Positions 24,839 to 33,491 of a stretch of 64,000 nt of DNA are shown in pieces. The position numbers and the translations under genes are program-made. Origin of the DNA: Bacillota bacterium (GTDB lineage Bacteria > Bacillota > Clostridia > Oscillospirales > Ruminococcaceae); the NCBI GenBank assembly GCA_023433405.1, contig JAEZCT010000019.1, forward strand, positions 1 to 64,000, in the 5' to 3' direction. The notes under the pieces are model-generated. The model did no database searches. It was not told the origin of the DNA and saw only the letters and a program-made list of their open reading frames with translations. The stretch's first letter is position 1. Every line of letters begins with the position of its first letter.

Positions 24839-25882
24839 ATGAAAGGGATGACCTTAGCCGTGCCAGACCAGGCAAAAGAGAGTGTAAGACCAAAGCGCGC
24901 CCCTGCAAAGCGGACCACACCCCCCGCCGCTTTAATCCCCCAAAATCAGGTGGAGCGAGAATTTGTTCAGCTGATTGATTACTGCAAAAACCAAGGGCTT
25001 GAGGGCATGAAGGCCGCTATAAAGCAAAACCTCAGGTATCGCGCAAGCACCGACCTGCAGCGCTATAATATCATGGTTGACTATTATAATAAGTATCGTT
25101 TCCTGTGGGGCGGCTTTGACCCGCAGGTTGGGCTGTACGAGCTGGTGGATAACCGCGCCGACGCGCTGTTTACCCATGGGGAGGATTACCGGTGGCTGTT
25201 TGACCAGCTTGCCGATTACCACTCCAAGGTCATACTGCTTTGCCTGCTTTCCTTTTGGCTTTCGTCCGATTATAAAATGATAGCACGCATTCAAAACGGA
25301 ACCTTCGAGCAGTATTTTGACCTTGATCTCGTCCGCTGTGACCCCAATGAGGTGTTTGTGGATATCGGCGCGTATATCGGCGACACCTTGGTAAGCTACA
25401 CCAAGGTGTTTGGCGCGGAGTGCTTTAAAAGAATTTACTGCTATGAGATTGTACCCGCGAATATTGAATACATTCACAAGAATATTGAGCTGTTTCATTT
25501 GCGCAACGTGGTAGTGCGGGAGGTCGGCGCGGCGGAGCAAAGCGGTGAGTTCTTTTTATCCCGCAATGTCGTCTCGTCGGTGGACCGGCTGGAGGAAAGC
25601 GGCGACATCCGCGTGCAAACCGTTTCCGTCGATGAGGACATCACGGAGCCTGTGAGCTTTATCAAGATGGATATCGAGGGCGGTGAGGAGCTTGCGCTCA
25701 TGGGCTGCCTGGAAACCATAAGGAAGCATCACCCGAAGCTCGCGCTCAGTGCCTACCATAACCATAAGGATTTGTGGAAGCTTGCGCGAATCATTCATGA
25801 GGCGGACCCCACCTATAAATTCTACCTGCGCTATTACGGCGGCAACCTTCTGCCCACCGAATATGTTCTTTACGCCATCTGA
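24839..25882 (+). CDS. FkbM-family SAM-dependent methyltransferase
   Basis: About 347 residues. A charged N-terminal segment (1-40) and a helical region are followed by a methyltransferase domain with SAM-binding FVDIGAYIGDTLVSY near residue 175, EIVPANIEYIHKNI and FIKMDIEGGEELALMG, the hallmark of FkbM-type O-methyltransferases that often act on sugars or lipids. The start is uncertain: ATG at 24839 or 24848 or GTG at 24860 all have weak ribosome binding sites. Stands alone between repeats, so its substrate cannot be inferred from neighbours. Confidence 0.8.
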   Translation: MKGMTLAVPDQAKESVRPKRAPAKRTTPPAALIPQNQVEREFVQLIDYCKNQGLEGMKAAIKQNLRYRASTDLQRYNIMVDYYNKYRFLWGGFDPQVGLYELVDNRADALFTHGEDYRWLFDQLADYHSKVILLCLLSFWLSSDYKMIARIQNGTFEQYFDLDLVRCDPNEVFVDIGAYIGDTLVSYTKVFGAECFKRIYCYEIVPANIEYIHKNIELFHLRNVVVREVGAAEQSGEFFLSRNVVSSVDRLEESGDIRVQTVSVDEDITEPVSFIKMDIEGGEELALMGCLETIRKHHPKLALSAYHNHKDLWKLARIIHEADPTYKFYLRYYGGNLLPTEYVLYAI

Positions 25883-25898
25883 TGCCTTTTTCCATATA

Positions 25899-26000
25899 AT
25901 ACTATTGTCCGATTAAAAAGTGTATAAAAATCCGCGTCAAATCTTTAATTTATGGGTTTTCACGCGGATTTTCATCGACTCTTTTTGAGGAGATTAGTAT
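25899..26000 (-). repeat. 102-bp MITE-like repeat, copy E
   Basis: Full length with a few substitutions (ATACTATT at one end, GCGTCAAATC in the core). Lies between the FkbM gene and the promoter of the next gene. Confidence 0.8.
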
Positions 26001-26079
26001 TATATACGCAGTCAGGCTTTTTTTGTAAATTCGATTGACCCTTGCTTTGTGACTTTCGAGCTGTTGCCTCCGCGCGGTG

Positions 26080-26108
26080 TTGACGCGGCGGCAGGCGCGT
26101 GGCATACT
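26080..26108 (+). promoter_or_regulatory. Predicted promoter upstream of the nuclease-like gene
   Basis: TTGACG and CATACT with a 17-base spacer, 150 bases before the ATG. Confidence 0.45.
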
Positions 26109-26257
26109 GTTTATAGAAAAAGAAGGCTGCAATACGCCGCGAAAGGCGGAAAGGAAAGCGGAAGCTACCCTTATTACCCTTATTATTCCCACAACGCAAA
26201 ACACCGGGAATATCGATAATCCGATTCTGTAAAAAGGGAAAACCCGCACAAAACAGT

Positions 26258-27031
26258 ATGGATAGGCTTGCGTTTGATGAGGCGCTGCAAAGATTTCGCG
26301 GCGAACAGGTAGGCGCCCGGGGCGGTATTGGCACACTGGGTGAAAAAACGGTTCATGCGGTGCTAAAGCATTATTTTTGCCCTGACCCATGGTCACAGGA
26401 GATTAAGCTTTCGCGTTATGTGGCGGATATTGTGGGAGAGAGCGGTATTATTGAGATACAAACCCGCGGCTTTGATAAGCTGCGGCGCAAGCTTGCCGCC
26501 TTTTTGGAGTGCGCGGCGGTTACGGTGGTATACCCCCTGCCCCGCACCAAATGGTTAGTGTGGATAGAGGAGGATACCGGCTCGGTGAGCAACAAGCGCC
26601 GTTCCCCCAAAACAGGCAGACCGTATGATGCGTTATGGGAGCTTTACCGCATCAAGGAGTTTTTGACACACCCAAGCCTTAGGCTGTGCATTGTTATGCT
26701 GGATATGGAGGAATACCGGCTCCTAAACGGCTATAGCGCGGATAAAAAGAAGGGCTCCACCCGTTACGAGCGGGTGCCCGTTGCCCTTGCCGATGAGATA
26801 TGGCTGCGCTCGCCGGAGGATTATATACAGCTAATTCCCCCGGAGCTTCCCCTGCGCTTTACCTCGAAGGATTACCGCAGGGCAGCGAGGATGTCCCTAT
26901 CCACCGCGCAAACCGCGCTGAATGTATTACACGCGGTGGGCGCTGTATTACGGGTGGAGAAGCAGGGCAACACCTATGTGTACGAACGGGCGTTTTGCAC
27001 CCCAATCCCCTCAAAGAGTGTAGAAATGTAG
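26258..27031 (+). CDS. PD-(D/E)XK-like protein with C-terminal winged helix, unknown function
   Basis: 257 residues, no named family that I recognise. The N-terminal part has a restriction-endonuclease-like pattern: Glu in GEKTVHAVLKHYF, then YVADIVGESGIIEIQTRG (D...E-x-Q, a variant of D...E-x-K). The C-terminal part (about 200-250) looks like a winged helix (LSTAQTALNVLHAVGAVLRVEKQGNTY). The final residues PIPSKSVEM and the stop codon are encoded by a fragment of the dispersed repeat, so the natural C-terminus was probably replaced. The ribosome binding site is weak. Confidence 0.6.
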   Translation: MDRLAFDEALQRFRGEQVGARGGIGTLGEKTVHAVLKHYFCPDPWSQEIKLSRYVADIVGESGIIEIQTRGFDKLRRKLAAFLECAAVTVVYPLPRTKWLVWIEEDTGSVSNKRRSPKTGRPYDALWELYRIKEFLTHPSLRLCIVMLDMEEYRLLNGYSADKKKGSTRYERVPVALADEIWLRSPEDYIQLIPPELPLRFTSKDYRRAARMSLSTAQTALNVLHAVGAVLRVEKQGNTYVYERAFCTPIPSKSVEM

Positions 27032-27199
27032 ATAAAAATCCGCCTGAAAACCCATGAGCTAACGCTTTTGAATTGTTTTTAACACGATACAGTATTACAA
27101 GCAGCCAATAAAATACAGACCGCAAGGGATACCTGCCCCTTGCGGTCTGTATTTTTGAGTAACCCTGATTTTATACTCTTTTAATTCGAATATTAGTAT
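27004..27199 (+). repeat. Dispersed repeat copy F, split by a terminator hairpin
   Basis: The left half (27004-27082: CCAATCCCCTCAAAGAGTG... AACCCATGAGCTAACGCTTTT) and the right end (27168-27199: TTTTATACTCTTTTAATTCG...ATTAGTAT) are recognisable. Between them lies an unrelated sequence with a strong hairpin. The left half is read as the end of the preceding gene. Confidence 0.6.
27113..27155. terminator. Bidirectional terminator between convergent genes
   Basis: AATACAGACCGCAAGGG and CCCTTGCGGTCTGTATT pair almost perfectly around a short loop, with A-rich left and T-rich right flanks. It serves the plus-strand gene and the minus-strand encapsulin operon. Confidence 0.85.
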
Positions 27200-27247
27200 A
27201 ACTATCCGTCATGTTTGCGGACCAATCCTTACCCCGTAAGCAGGTCC

Positions 27248-28063
27248 CTACTCAAACACCACAATCGCCTTTTTACGCTTAATGCGAAGGACGGCGGTTT
27301 CGAGGACTCTAAAGCTGTGGTTTAGGTCCCTTTGCTCCAGATACGCGGTGGCAATATCCTGCCCCACGGCAAGGTCCAGGTTTGCGGGGTCTGCGCCCAA
27401 CAGCACAGCCTTGCCCTTGCCCATTGCAGGAGAACGGAAGATACGGCCGTCCACAAGCTTTGATACCCGGTCAAGCTCCAAAATGCCGGTGCCCGGCTGG
27501 ATTCTTTCCAGCGCCGAGTACAGGTCGGGGCTTAGCGCCAGCGCGTAGGAGCCGTAAACGCCGTTTTCCACCAGCAGCTCAATGGCCGCGGCAACGTCCG
27601 CAAAGGCATTCTCGCCGGTTTTCCAGTCCTTTCCCTTTAGCCTGTGAACACCTTTTGCGGTGAGTATGCCCTCATATCCCGCCTTTTCGTCGCCAAGAAA
27701 AACAAGCTGATCCTCCGCAAAGGCAAGCGCCTGCGCCGCGGCCTGTGCAGCGGCAAGCTCAGGGGCGCGCCCCTGACGTTCGCTGGCGGCAACATCCTTG
27801 GCAAACAGCGTAAAGTCGCGGTACAGCATGGGCAGCGGCACAAACCGTCTGCCGGAGGTAACGAGCAGTCCGCCGGTATCTTCTTCGGCCACAGCGCCTG
27901 CCTCATCAATGTTTATGCTTTGAGTCTCTATCCCAAGAGGCCCATACAGGTGAATAAAGCGTCTGGCGGTAAGCACACGGCGCGCGGCCTTCACCACCGC
28001 GTCGTCAATCTGCTGCCAAAACGGCAAAGAGATGGGAGAGCCTTCTCTTGACAAATAGTTCAT
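27248..28063 (-). CDS. Encapsulin shell protein (family 1)
   Basis: 271 residues, HK97-fold shell protein that self-assembles into a nanocompartment around peptide-tagged cargo. Family features are the N-terminal MNYLSREGSPISLPFWQQID with the P-domain/N-arm, the IEDQL-type AFAEDQLVFLGDEKAGYEGIL in the middle and the terminal ETAVLRIKRKKAIVVFE. It lies 57 bases downstream of a ferritin-like cargo gene on the same strand, which fixes its cargo as iron-storing. No signal peptide; cytoplasmic. Confidence 0.95.
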   Translation of the reverse strand: MNYLSREGSPISLPFWQQIDDAVVKAARRVLTARRFIHLYGPLGIETQSINIDEAGAVAEEDTGGLLVTSGRRFVPLPMLYRDFTLFAKDVAASERQGRAPELAAAQAAAQALAFAEDQLVFLGDEKAGYEGILTAKGVHRLKGKDWKTGENAFADVAAAIELLVENGVYGSYALALSPDLYSALERIQPGTGILELDRVSKLVDGRIFRSPAMGKGKAVLLGADPANLDLAVGQDIATAYLEQRDLNHSFRVLETAVLRIKRKKAIVVFE

Positions 28064-28120
28064 TCACTAACCCTTCTTTCCTTATAATAGTTGCGAATTA
28101 CGCACGCCTTTATTTGGTTC

Positions 28121-28492
28121 TTATTCGCCCAGTAAACTGCCTACGGTCTTGGGCTTTGTGTCGTCTGCCTGAGGGGGCAGCGGCGCCTCGGCAATACCAA
28201 GGTCGGCAATCATCTCGCGAACCTCCTGCTCTCCCTCGTAGAACAGCTCCGCCTCCTTGGGGTCAAGAACCCGCAGCAGCGTCATCAGTTCACCGACGTG
28301 TGCCTTCTCTTCATCCCGAATATCGGCGATAATGCGCTTGGCAATGGGGTTATCGGTTGCCTGTACATGCGCGTCGTAGATGTAGATTGCCTCAAGCTCG
28401 CCTGCGATATCAAGACGAACAGCCTGAATCAGCTCCTCTTGGGTCATCTTTCGGTTCACGTTACCCGAAAATGGGTTTGCAAAAGCTGGCAT
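28121..28492 (-). CDS. Encapsulated ferritin-like protein (encapsulin cargo)
   Basis: 123 residues. A single two-helix ferritin half (EncFtn) that dimerises to make the ferroxidase centre and loads iron into the encapsulin. Metal ligands Glu32 (GELEAIYIYD), Glu62 and His65 (RDEEKAHVGEL) sit at the positions known from the Rhodospirillum protein. The C-terminus KTVGSLLGE after an acidic/proline linker is a typical encapsulin targeting peptide. The ATG at 28492 has GGGAGG 8 bases upstream. Cotranscribed with the shell gene. The store could buffer iron for the two nitrogenases or protect from oxidative stress. Confidence 0.94.
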   Translation of the reverse strand: MPAFANPFSGNVNRKMTQEELIQAVRLDIAGELEAIYIYDAHVQATDNPIAKRIIADIRDEEKAHVGELMTLLRVLDPKEAELFYEGEQEVREMIADLGIAEAPLPPQADDTKPKTVGSLLGE

Positions 28493-28743
28493 GGTGTGAT
28501 ACCTCCCGTGTTTTAATTTTTTTTTATTTTTACACCAAAAGGGTAAAACGCCTCCCCTCTGGTGGTTTAAAAACGGTGTGCAATCAAAGAGGCCGGGCTT
28601 TGAGTTCCTGTGCTTATTATAGCCTGATTTTAACCAAAAGAAAAGGCGCGGGGAGTGATATCCAAGGAACTTTAAAAAGTTCAACTCTAATTTGTCACAA
28701 AAATACTTGCAGCCACGCAAAAACCGAAAATATACGCCCCCTA

Positions 28744-28771
28744 CTTTACAAATACTTTACACGGCTTTACA
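28744..28771 (+). promoter_or_regulatory. Pho box upstream of pstS
   Basis: Three direct repeats of CTTTACA at 28744, 28755 and 28765 (11- and 10-base spacing), the pattern bound by PhoB/PhoP dimers on one DNA face. About 150 bases before pstS; a TATATT at 28826 could be the -10. The remaining 28493-28924 stretch has nothing else recognisable. Confidence 0.7.
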
Positions 28772-28924
28772 TACACGGTACGGAGGTTTTACCGCTGTGT
28801 GCTTATGCACTCACCGGCACTTTGGTATATTATGAATGTACACAGCAAAGATAATAATGACTAATTGCGTTTGCTTCGTAGGTTGTGAGACAAACGCGCA
28901 AAGAAAAAGGAGAAAATTAAGAAC

Positions 28925-29815
28925 ATGAAAAAAGTTTTATCTGTATTGCTCGTACTTATGATGACCGCTGCAATCTTCGCCGGCTGCGCGACTGCGCCTG
29001 CTGCAAGCTCTACCCCCGCTTCTTCCGAGACACCCGCTTCCTCCGAAGCCCCCGCTTCCTCCAAGCCTGTAGCACCTGCCCTTTCCGGCAAGGTAACCCT
29101 CACCGGTTCTTCCTCTATGCAGACTCTTGTAGAAGCTCTTATTGAATCCTTTAAGGCTGTTGAGCCCGGCGTAACCGTAGAGTGCCAGTACCCCGGCTCC
29201 GGCCAGGGCATGACCGCAGCTGCTGAAGGCACCGTTGATATCGGTAACGCCTCCAGAGAGTTGAAGGAAACAGAAGCCGCCAACCTCGACGCCCACGTTG
29301 TCGCTATCGACGGTATTGCGGTTGTTGTTAACAGCGCAAACGCGGTTGCTGACCTGAAGGCTGAGGATGTATTTAAAATCTTCACCGGCGAGATTAAGAA
29401 CTGGAAGGACGTCGGCGGTTCTGACGCTCCCATCGTTGTAATTGGTCGTGACGAGGCTTCGGGCACCAGAAGCGCATTCGAAGAGCTCCTTAAGATTGCT
29501 GATCCCGTAAAGCCCGTGTATGCTCAGGAGCTTACTTCTACCGGTACTGTTAAGTCCACCGTTGCCTCTACTCCCGACGCAATCGGCTACATCTCCCTTG
29601 ACGCTGTAGACGCTACTGTTAAGGCTGTAAAGCTTGACGGTGTGGACGCTACCGCCGAGAATGTACTCGCCGGCACCTATAAGCTCTCCCGTCCCTTCGT
29701 AATGGCTACCAAGAAGGGCACCACCCTCAGCGAGCAGGCTCAGGCTTTCCTTGATTACGCACTGAGCGATGCCGGCAAGGCTGTTGCCGAGAGTGTTGGT
29801 CTGGTTGTAGGCTAA
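28925..29815 (+). CDS. pstS: Phosphate ABC transporter substrate-binding lipoprotein PstS
   Basis: 296 residues. The signal peptide ends in the lipobox IFAGC (Cys21), followed by an Ala/Ser/Glu-rich linker. Phosphate-binding segments are visible: GSSSMQTLVEAL, GQGMTAAAEGTVDIGNASR and GRDEASGTRSAFEELL. It captures phosphate outside the membrane and passes it to PstCA. First gene of pstSCAB-phoU-phoB-phoR, behind the Pho box. Codon use is strongly biased, giving long open shadow frames on the other strand. Confidence 0.96.
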   Translation: MKKVLSVLLVLMMTAAIFAGCATAPAASSTPASSETPASSEAPASSKPVAPALSGKVTLTGSSSMQTLVEALIESFKAVEPGVTVECQYPGSGQGMTAAAEGTVDIGNASRELKETEAANLDAHVVAIDGIAVVVNSANAVADLKAEDVFKIFTGEIKNWKDVGGSDAPIVVIGRDEASGTRSAFEELLKIADPVKPVYAQELTSTGTVKSTVASTPDAIGYISLDAVDATVKAVKLDGVDATAENVLAGTYKLSRPFVMATKKGTTLSEQAQAFLDYALSDAGKAVAESVGLVVG

Positions 29816-29960
29816 GCAAAACACTCTGCTAAAAACCGAATGATAATAGCCGAAAGGGCGGGGCTCATGCTCCGCCCAATTGGCATACTTAGTTTTAATA
29901 AAGTTTTAGCCACTTTAACCACGAGTATGGGCAAAATATAGCGAAAGGGGAACATTCATT

Positions 29961-30911
29961 TTGACTGGGTCAAACAAGGTCTTACTGGTCAGCGGCAAGA
30001 AAAGCGGCCGCTCCGTAGCCAAAAACGCACTGGAACAGGCGATGAGCATCGTGTTCTTTGTGTGTGGAATAACCGCAATCATCGCGGTTATTGGTATTAC
30101 GATTTACATGATTATGGCGGGCGCGCCCTCCATCGGCAAAATAGGCATTTTAGAATTCTTGTTTGGTAGCGAGTGGAAGCCCACTGCCTCCGAGCCGCAA
30201 TTCGGCATTTTATATATGATTTTGTCGTCCCTTACCGGTACACTGCTGGCAATCCTGCTGGGGGTGCCGGTAGCGTTGTTTACAGCAATCTTTCTCTCGG
30301 AGCTTGCGCCGCCCTTTTTATACAAGATTGTCCGCCCCGCCGTGGAGCTGCTTGCGGGTATTCCGTCGGTTATTTATGGTATTGTAGGCTCCATGCTGCT
30401 GGTACCGATGGTGCGCGAGTGGGAGAAGCAGCTGTTTCGCAACGACCCCAACCATGTGTTTACCGGAGGAGCCAACCTCATTTCGGCGGTAATGGTGCTC
30501 GCCATTATGATATTGCCCACCATCATCAACGTCAGCGAGAATGCGCTTCGCGCGGTTCCTCGTGAGTATAAAGAGGCATCCCTTGCCATGGGCGCTTCTC
30601 ATATCCAAACCATCTTCCGGGTTATGCTTGGTGCCGCGCGCTCGGGTATTGTCACCAGTATCGTACTGGGCATTGGGCGTGCTATCGGCGAGGCCATGGC
30701 AATTATCATGGTCGCCGGCAATGTCACCAACTTCCCGCTGCCCTTTAACAGCGTCCGCTTTTTGACCACCGCTATCGTTACGGATATGGCCTACGCCGCG
30801 GGGGGCATTCACCGGGATTCTTTGTTTAGCATCGGGCTTGTTTTGTTTGTGTTTATTATGATCATCAATTTCTTCCTCAACGTCGTGCTGAAAGGCGGGG
30901 ATAAAAAATGA
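29961..30911 (+). CDS. pstC: Phosphate ABC transporter permease PstC
   Basis: 316 residues, about six transmembrane helices. The permease EAA-type loop reads REYKEASLAMGASHIQTIFRVMLGAARSG near 200-230, and AVELLAGIPSVIYGIVG is a PstC/PstA hallmark. TTG start with AAGGGG 11 bases upstream; the next in-frame ATG would be inside the first helix. 145 bases after pstS; the stop overlaps the pstA start by four bases. Confidence 0.94.
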   Translation: MTGSNKVLLVSGKKSGRSVAKNALEQAMSIVFFVCGITAIIAVIGITIYMIMAGAPSIGKIGILEFLFGSEWKPTASEPQFGILYMILSSLTGTLLAILLGVPVALFTAIFLSELAPPFLYKIVRPAVELLAGIPSVIYGIVGSMLLVPMVREWEKQLFRNDPNHVFTGGANLISAVMVLAIMILPTIINVSENALRAVPREYKEASLAMGASHIQTIFRVMLGAARSGIVTSIVLGIGRAIGEAMAIIMVAGNVTNFPLPFNSVRFLTTAIVTDMAYAAGGIHRDSLFSIGLVLFVFIMIINFFLNVVLKGGDKK

Positions 30912-31822
30912 CGGAACACACGCAAAACATAACGTCATCTCCTTTTGCATCCACCCAAAGCTTTCGTATTACGCAAAAGAAAAGACGCCCTTCTGACGGA
31001 GTTCTGCGGGCGCTGATCTATCTGAGCGCGGGCCTTACGGTGCTTATCCTTGCAGGGCTGTTTATATACGTTATCCTTCGCGGCGCGCCGCAAATTACAT
31101 GGGAATTTTTGTCCACCGCCCCCAGTGCGCTGCACAAGCGCTTTGGTATATTGCCCTCTGTCATCAATACGCTGTATACTGTGGTTATCACGCTGGTCAT
31201 ATCCACCCCAATCGGAATCGGGTCGGCGGTATATCTCAATGAATACGCGAAGCGCGGGCGGCTGGTGGCTGTTATTGAGTTTACCATTGAAACCCTTGCG
31301 GGCATCCCATCCATCATCTACGGCCTGTTTGGCGCAATCTTTTTCGGCACCTTTTTTAAGCTTGGCTATTCTATTATGACCGGCGCGTTAACACTTACCA
31401 TTATGGTACTGCCGTTAATAATTCGCACCACGCAGGAGGCGCTCAAGACCGTTCCCAACAGCTACCGGGAGGGCGCCTTGGGCATGGGCGCGGGCAAATG
31501 GCATATGATACGCACCATCATCCTTCCAAGCTCTGTCAGCGGTATTATTACCGCCGTCATTTTGAGTATCGGCCGCATTGTGGGTGAATCGGCGGCGCTT
31601 TTATACACGGCGGGTTCGGGTACCAATATGCCGACGGATTTACTCGAGCACCCCTTTTCTACCGGAGCATCCATGACCGTGCAGATGTATCTTGGGGTAT
31701 CAAACGGTTTGTACATCGAGCAGGGCTTCGGCATCGCCCTGGTTTTAATGGTGCTTGTGCTTATTATCAACACCATTACCAAGATTATTGGTAGCCGTTC
31801 GCAGAAAAGGGCGCAAGGGTAA
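30908..31822 (+). CDS. pstA: Phosphate ABC transporter permease PstA
   Basis: 304 residues with six predicted transmembrane helices. ETLAGIPSIIYGLFGAIFFG and the cytoplasmic loop NSYREGALGMGAGKWHMIRTIILP are the family signatures. The ATGA overlap with pstC indicates coupled translation, and PstC/PstA form the heterodimeric channel. Confidence 0.95.
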   Translation: MTEHTQNITSSPFASTQSFRITQKKRRPSDGVLRALIYLSAGLTVLILAGLFIYVILRGAPQITWEFLSTAPSALHKRFGILPSVINTLYTVVITLVISTPIGIGSAVYLNEYAKRGRLVAVIEFTIETLAGIPSIIYGLFGAIFFGTFFKLGYSIMTGALTLTIMVLPLIIRTTQEALKTVPNSYREGALGMGAGKWHMIRTIILPSSVSGIITAVILSIGRIVGESAALLYTAGSGTNMPTDLLEHPFSTGASMTVQMYLGVSNGLYIEQGFGIALVLMVLVLIINTITKIIGSRSQKRAQG

Positions 31823-31908
31823 AGCTGCCTGCTATAAAGAGAGGTTTTCTTTGCTGTAGATGGGGATATTTTTTATGAATTTAGAACTAGAAAGGCATGG
31901 TTTAAATA

Positions 31909-32661
31909 ATGAGCGGCATATCAATTAGGGATTTAAACCTTTACTACGGAGATAATCATGCGCTCAAGGGCGTCTCTCTGGAGGTTTCCCCCAACAAAAT
32001 CACCGCGCTCATCGGACCCAGCGGCTGCGGTAAATCCACCTTCCTCAAGGTACTTAACCGCATGAACGATTTGATAGACGGCGTACAGATAACAGGCGCG
32101 GTGCTGCTGGACGGAGAGAATATTTTTGATAAAGGCGTGGATGTTTCCATGCTTCGCAAAAAGGTGGGTATGGTGTTCCAAAAGCCCAACCCCTTTCCCA
32201 TGAGTATTTATGACAACGTGGCATACGGCCCGCGCATTCATGGCATAAAGATCAAGCGCCAGCTTGATGAGATTGTGGCGGAGAGCTTAAAGGGGGCGGC
32301 ACTTTACGAGGAGGTTAAGGACCGCCTGCATAAAAGCGCGCTGTCGCTTTCGGGCGGCCAGCAGCAGCGGTTATGCATTGCCCGCGCCATGGCGGTGGAG
32401 CCCCAGGTCATTCTTATGGATGAGCCGACCAGTGCCCTCGACCCCATATCCACCATGAAGATTGAGGAGCTGATGCTTACCCTCAAGGAGAAATACACCA
32501 TAGTTATCGTTACCCACAACATGCAGCAGGCGGCGCGTATCTCGGATTACACCGCGTTTTTTCTGGTTGGCGAGATGGTGGAATTCGGTGAAACAGAGGT
32601 GATATTCAGCCTGCCCAAGGATAAACGCACAGAGGATTACATCACGGGCCGCTTTGGTTAA
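31909..32661 (+). CDS. pstB: Phosphate ABC transporter ATP-binding protein PstB
   Basis: 250 residues, the normal length. Walker A GPSGCGKSTFLKVLNRMNDL (residues about 33-52), signature LSGGQQQRLCIARA, Walker B VILMDEPTSALDP and the H-loop Thr-His of IVIVTHNMQQAARISD. Powers phosphate uptake through PstCA. An 86-base gap from pstA without a terminator. Confidence 0.96.
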   Translation: MSGISIRDLNLYYGDNHALKGVSLEVSPNKITALIGPSGCGKSTFLKVLNRMNDLIDGVQITGAVLLDGENIFDKGVDVSMLRKKVGMVFQKPNPFPMSIYDNVAYGPRIHGIKIKRQLDEIVAESLKGAALYEEVKDRLHKSALSLSGGQQQRLCIARAMAVEPQVILMDEPTSALDPISTMKIEELMLTLKEKYTIVIVTHNMQQAARISDYTAFFLVGEMVEFGETEVIFSLPKDKRTEDYITGRFG

Positions 32662-32737
32662 GCTAAATAAGCCGTGCCGCAATATACATTGATATCCAAC
32701 CCTTGTTTGATTATAATGAACATAAAGGAGAATCACT

Positions 32738-33403
32738 ATGGGTGCACGTCCCAGTTTTGACACCGAGCTTGAGCTGTTAAATATCGACCTGATAAAGATG
32801 GCAGGCCTTGCCGAAGAGGCCATAAAAAACGCTGTAGTCGCGCTGTCTAAACGCGATAAGGATATGGCCAAAAGCGTCGTGGATAACGACCGTGAGGTTG
32901 ACGCGATGGAGAAAGAAATAGAGGCGCGCTGCTTAAAGCTGTTGCTTCGCCAGCAGCCCGTCGCCCGCGACCTGCGCCAGATTAGCACCGCGCTTAAGAT
33001 GATTACCGATATCGAGCGCATCGGCGATCAGGCTGCGGATATTGCCGAAATTCTTTTAATGCTTGATGATGATGAGGAGCCGGCAAAGATAGCCCGGCAT
33101 ATCCCCCAGATGGCTGAGGTTGCCTCCGCGATGGTGAACGACAGCGTCACCGCCTTTACCAACACCGACCTTGAGGCCGCAAAACGGGTAATAGCCACTG
33201 ACGATGTGGTGGATGACCTGTTTAACAAGGTGAAATCGGATCTGATTGAATCCATTACCACCACCCCCTCTAAAATAGATGAGGCGATAGACGTCATGAT
33301 GATAGCGAAATATTTAGAGCGCATTGGCGACCACGCGGTGAATATTTGCGAATGGGTGGAGTTTTACGAAACCGGCGAGCATAAAAACACCAAGATCATC
33401 TAG
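32738..33403 (+). CDS. phoU: Phosphate signalling protein PhoU
   Basis: 221 residues, all-helical, two repeats with metal-binding acidic motifs (TDIERIGDQAADI near residue 90 and KYLERIGDHAVNICEW near 195). It links the Pst transporter state to the PhoR kinase so that the regulon is off in high phosphate. AAGGAG before the ATG. Confidence 0.95.
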   Translation: MGARPSFDTELELLNIDLIKMAGLAEEAIKNAVVALSKRDKDMAKSVVDNDREVDAMEKEIEARCLKLLLRQQPVARDLRQISTALKMITDIERIGDQAADIAEILLMLDDDEEPAKIARHIPQMAEVASAMVNDSVTAFTNTDLEAAKRVIATDDVVDDLFNKVKSDLIESITTTPSKIDEAIDVMMIAKYLERIGDHAVNICEWVEFYETGEHKNTKII

Positions 33404-33491
33404 CTAATTTCTTTGAATTTCAAAACTTATTTTTCCCGGTTGGGCTTTATACCCGGGCAGGAACGATAGAGCGAGGAAAGCGGGGACGTGT

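Noticed and set aside
28861..29824. Long minus-strand open frames opposite pstS
   Set aside because: They mirror the strongly biased codon use of pstS, have no ribosome binding site or family match, and pstS itself is unmistakable.
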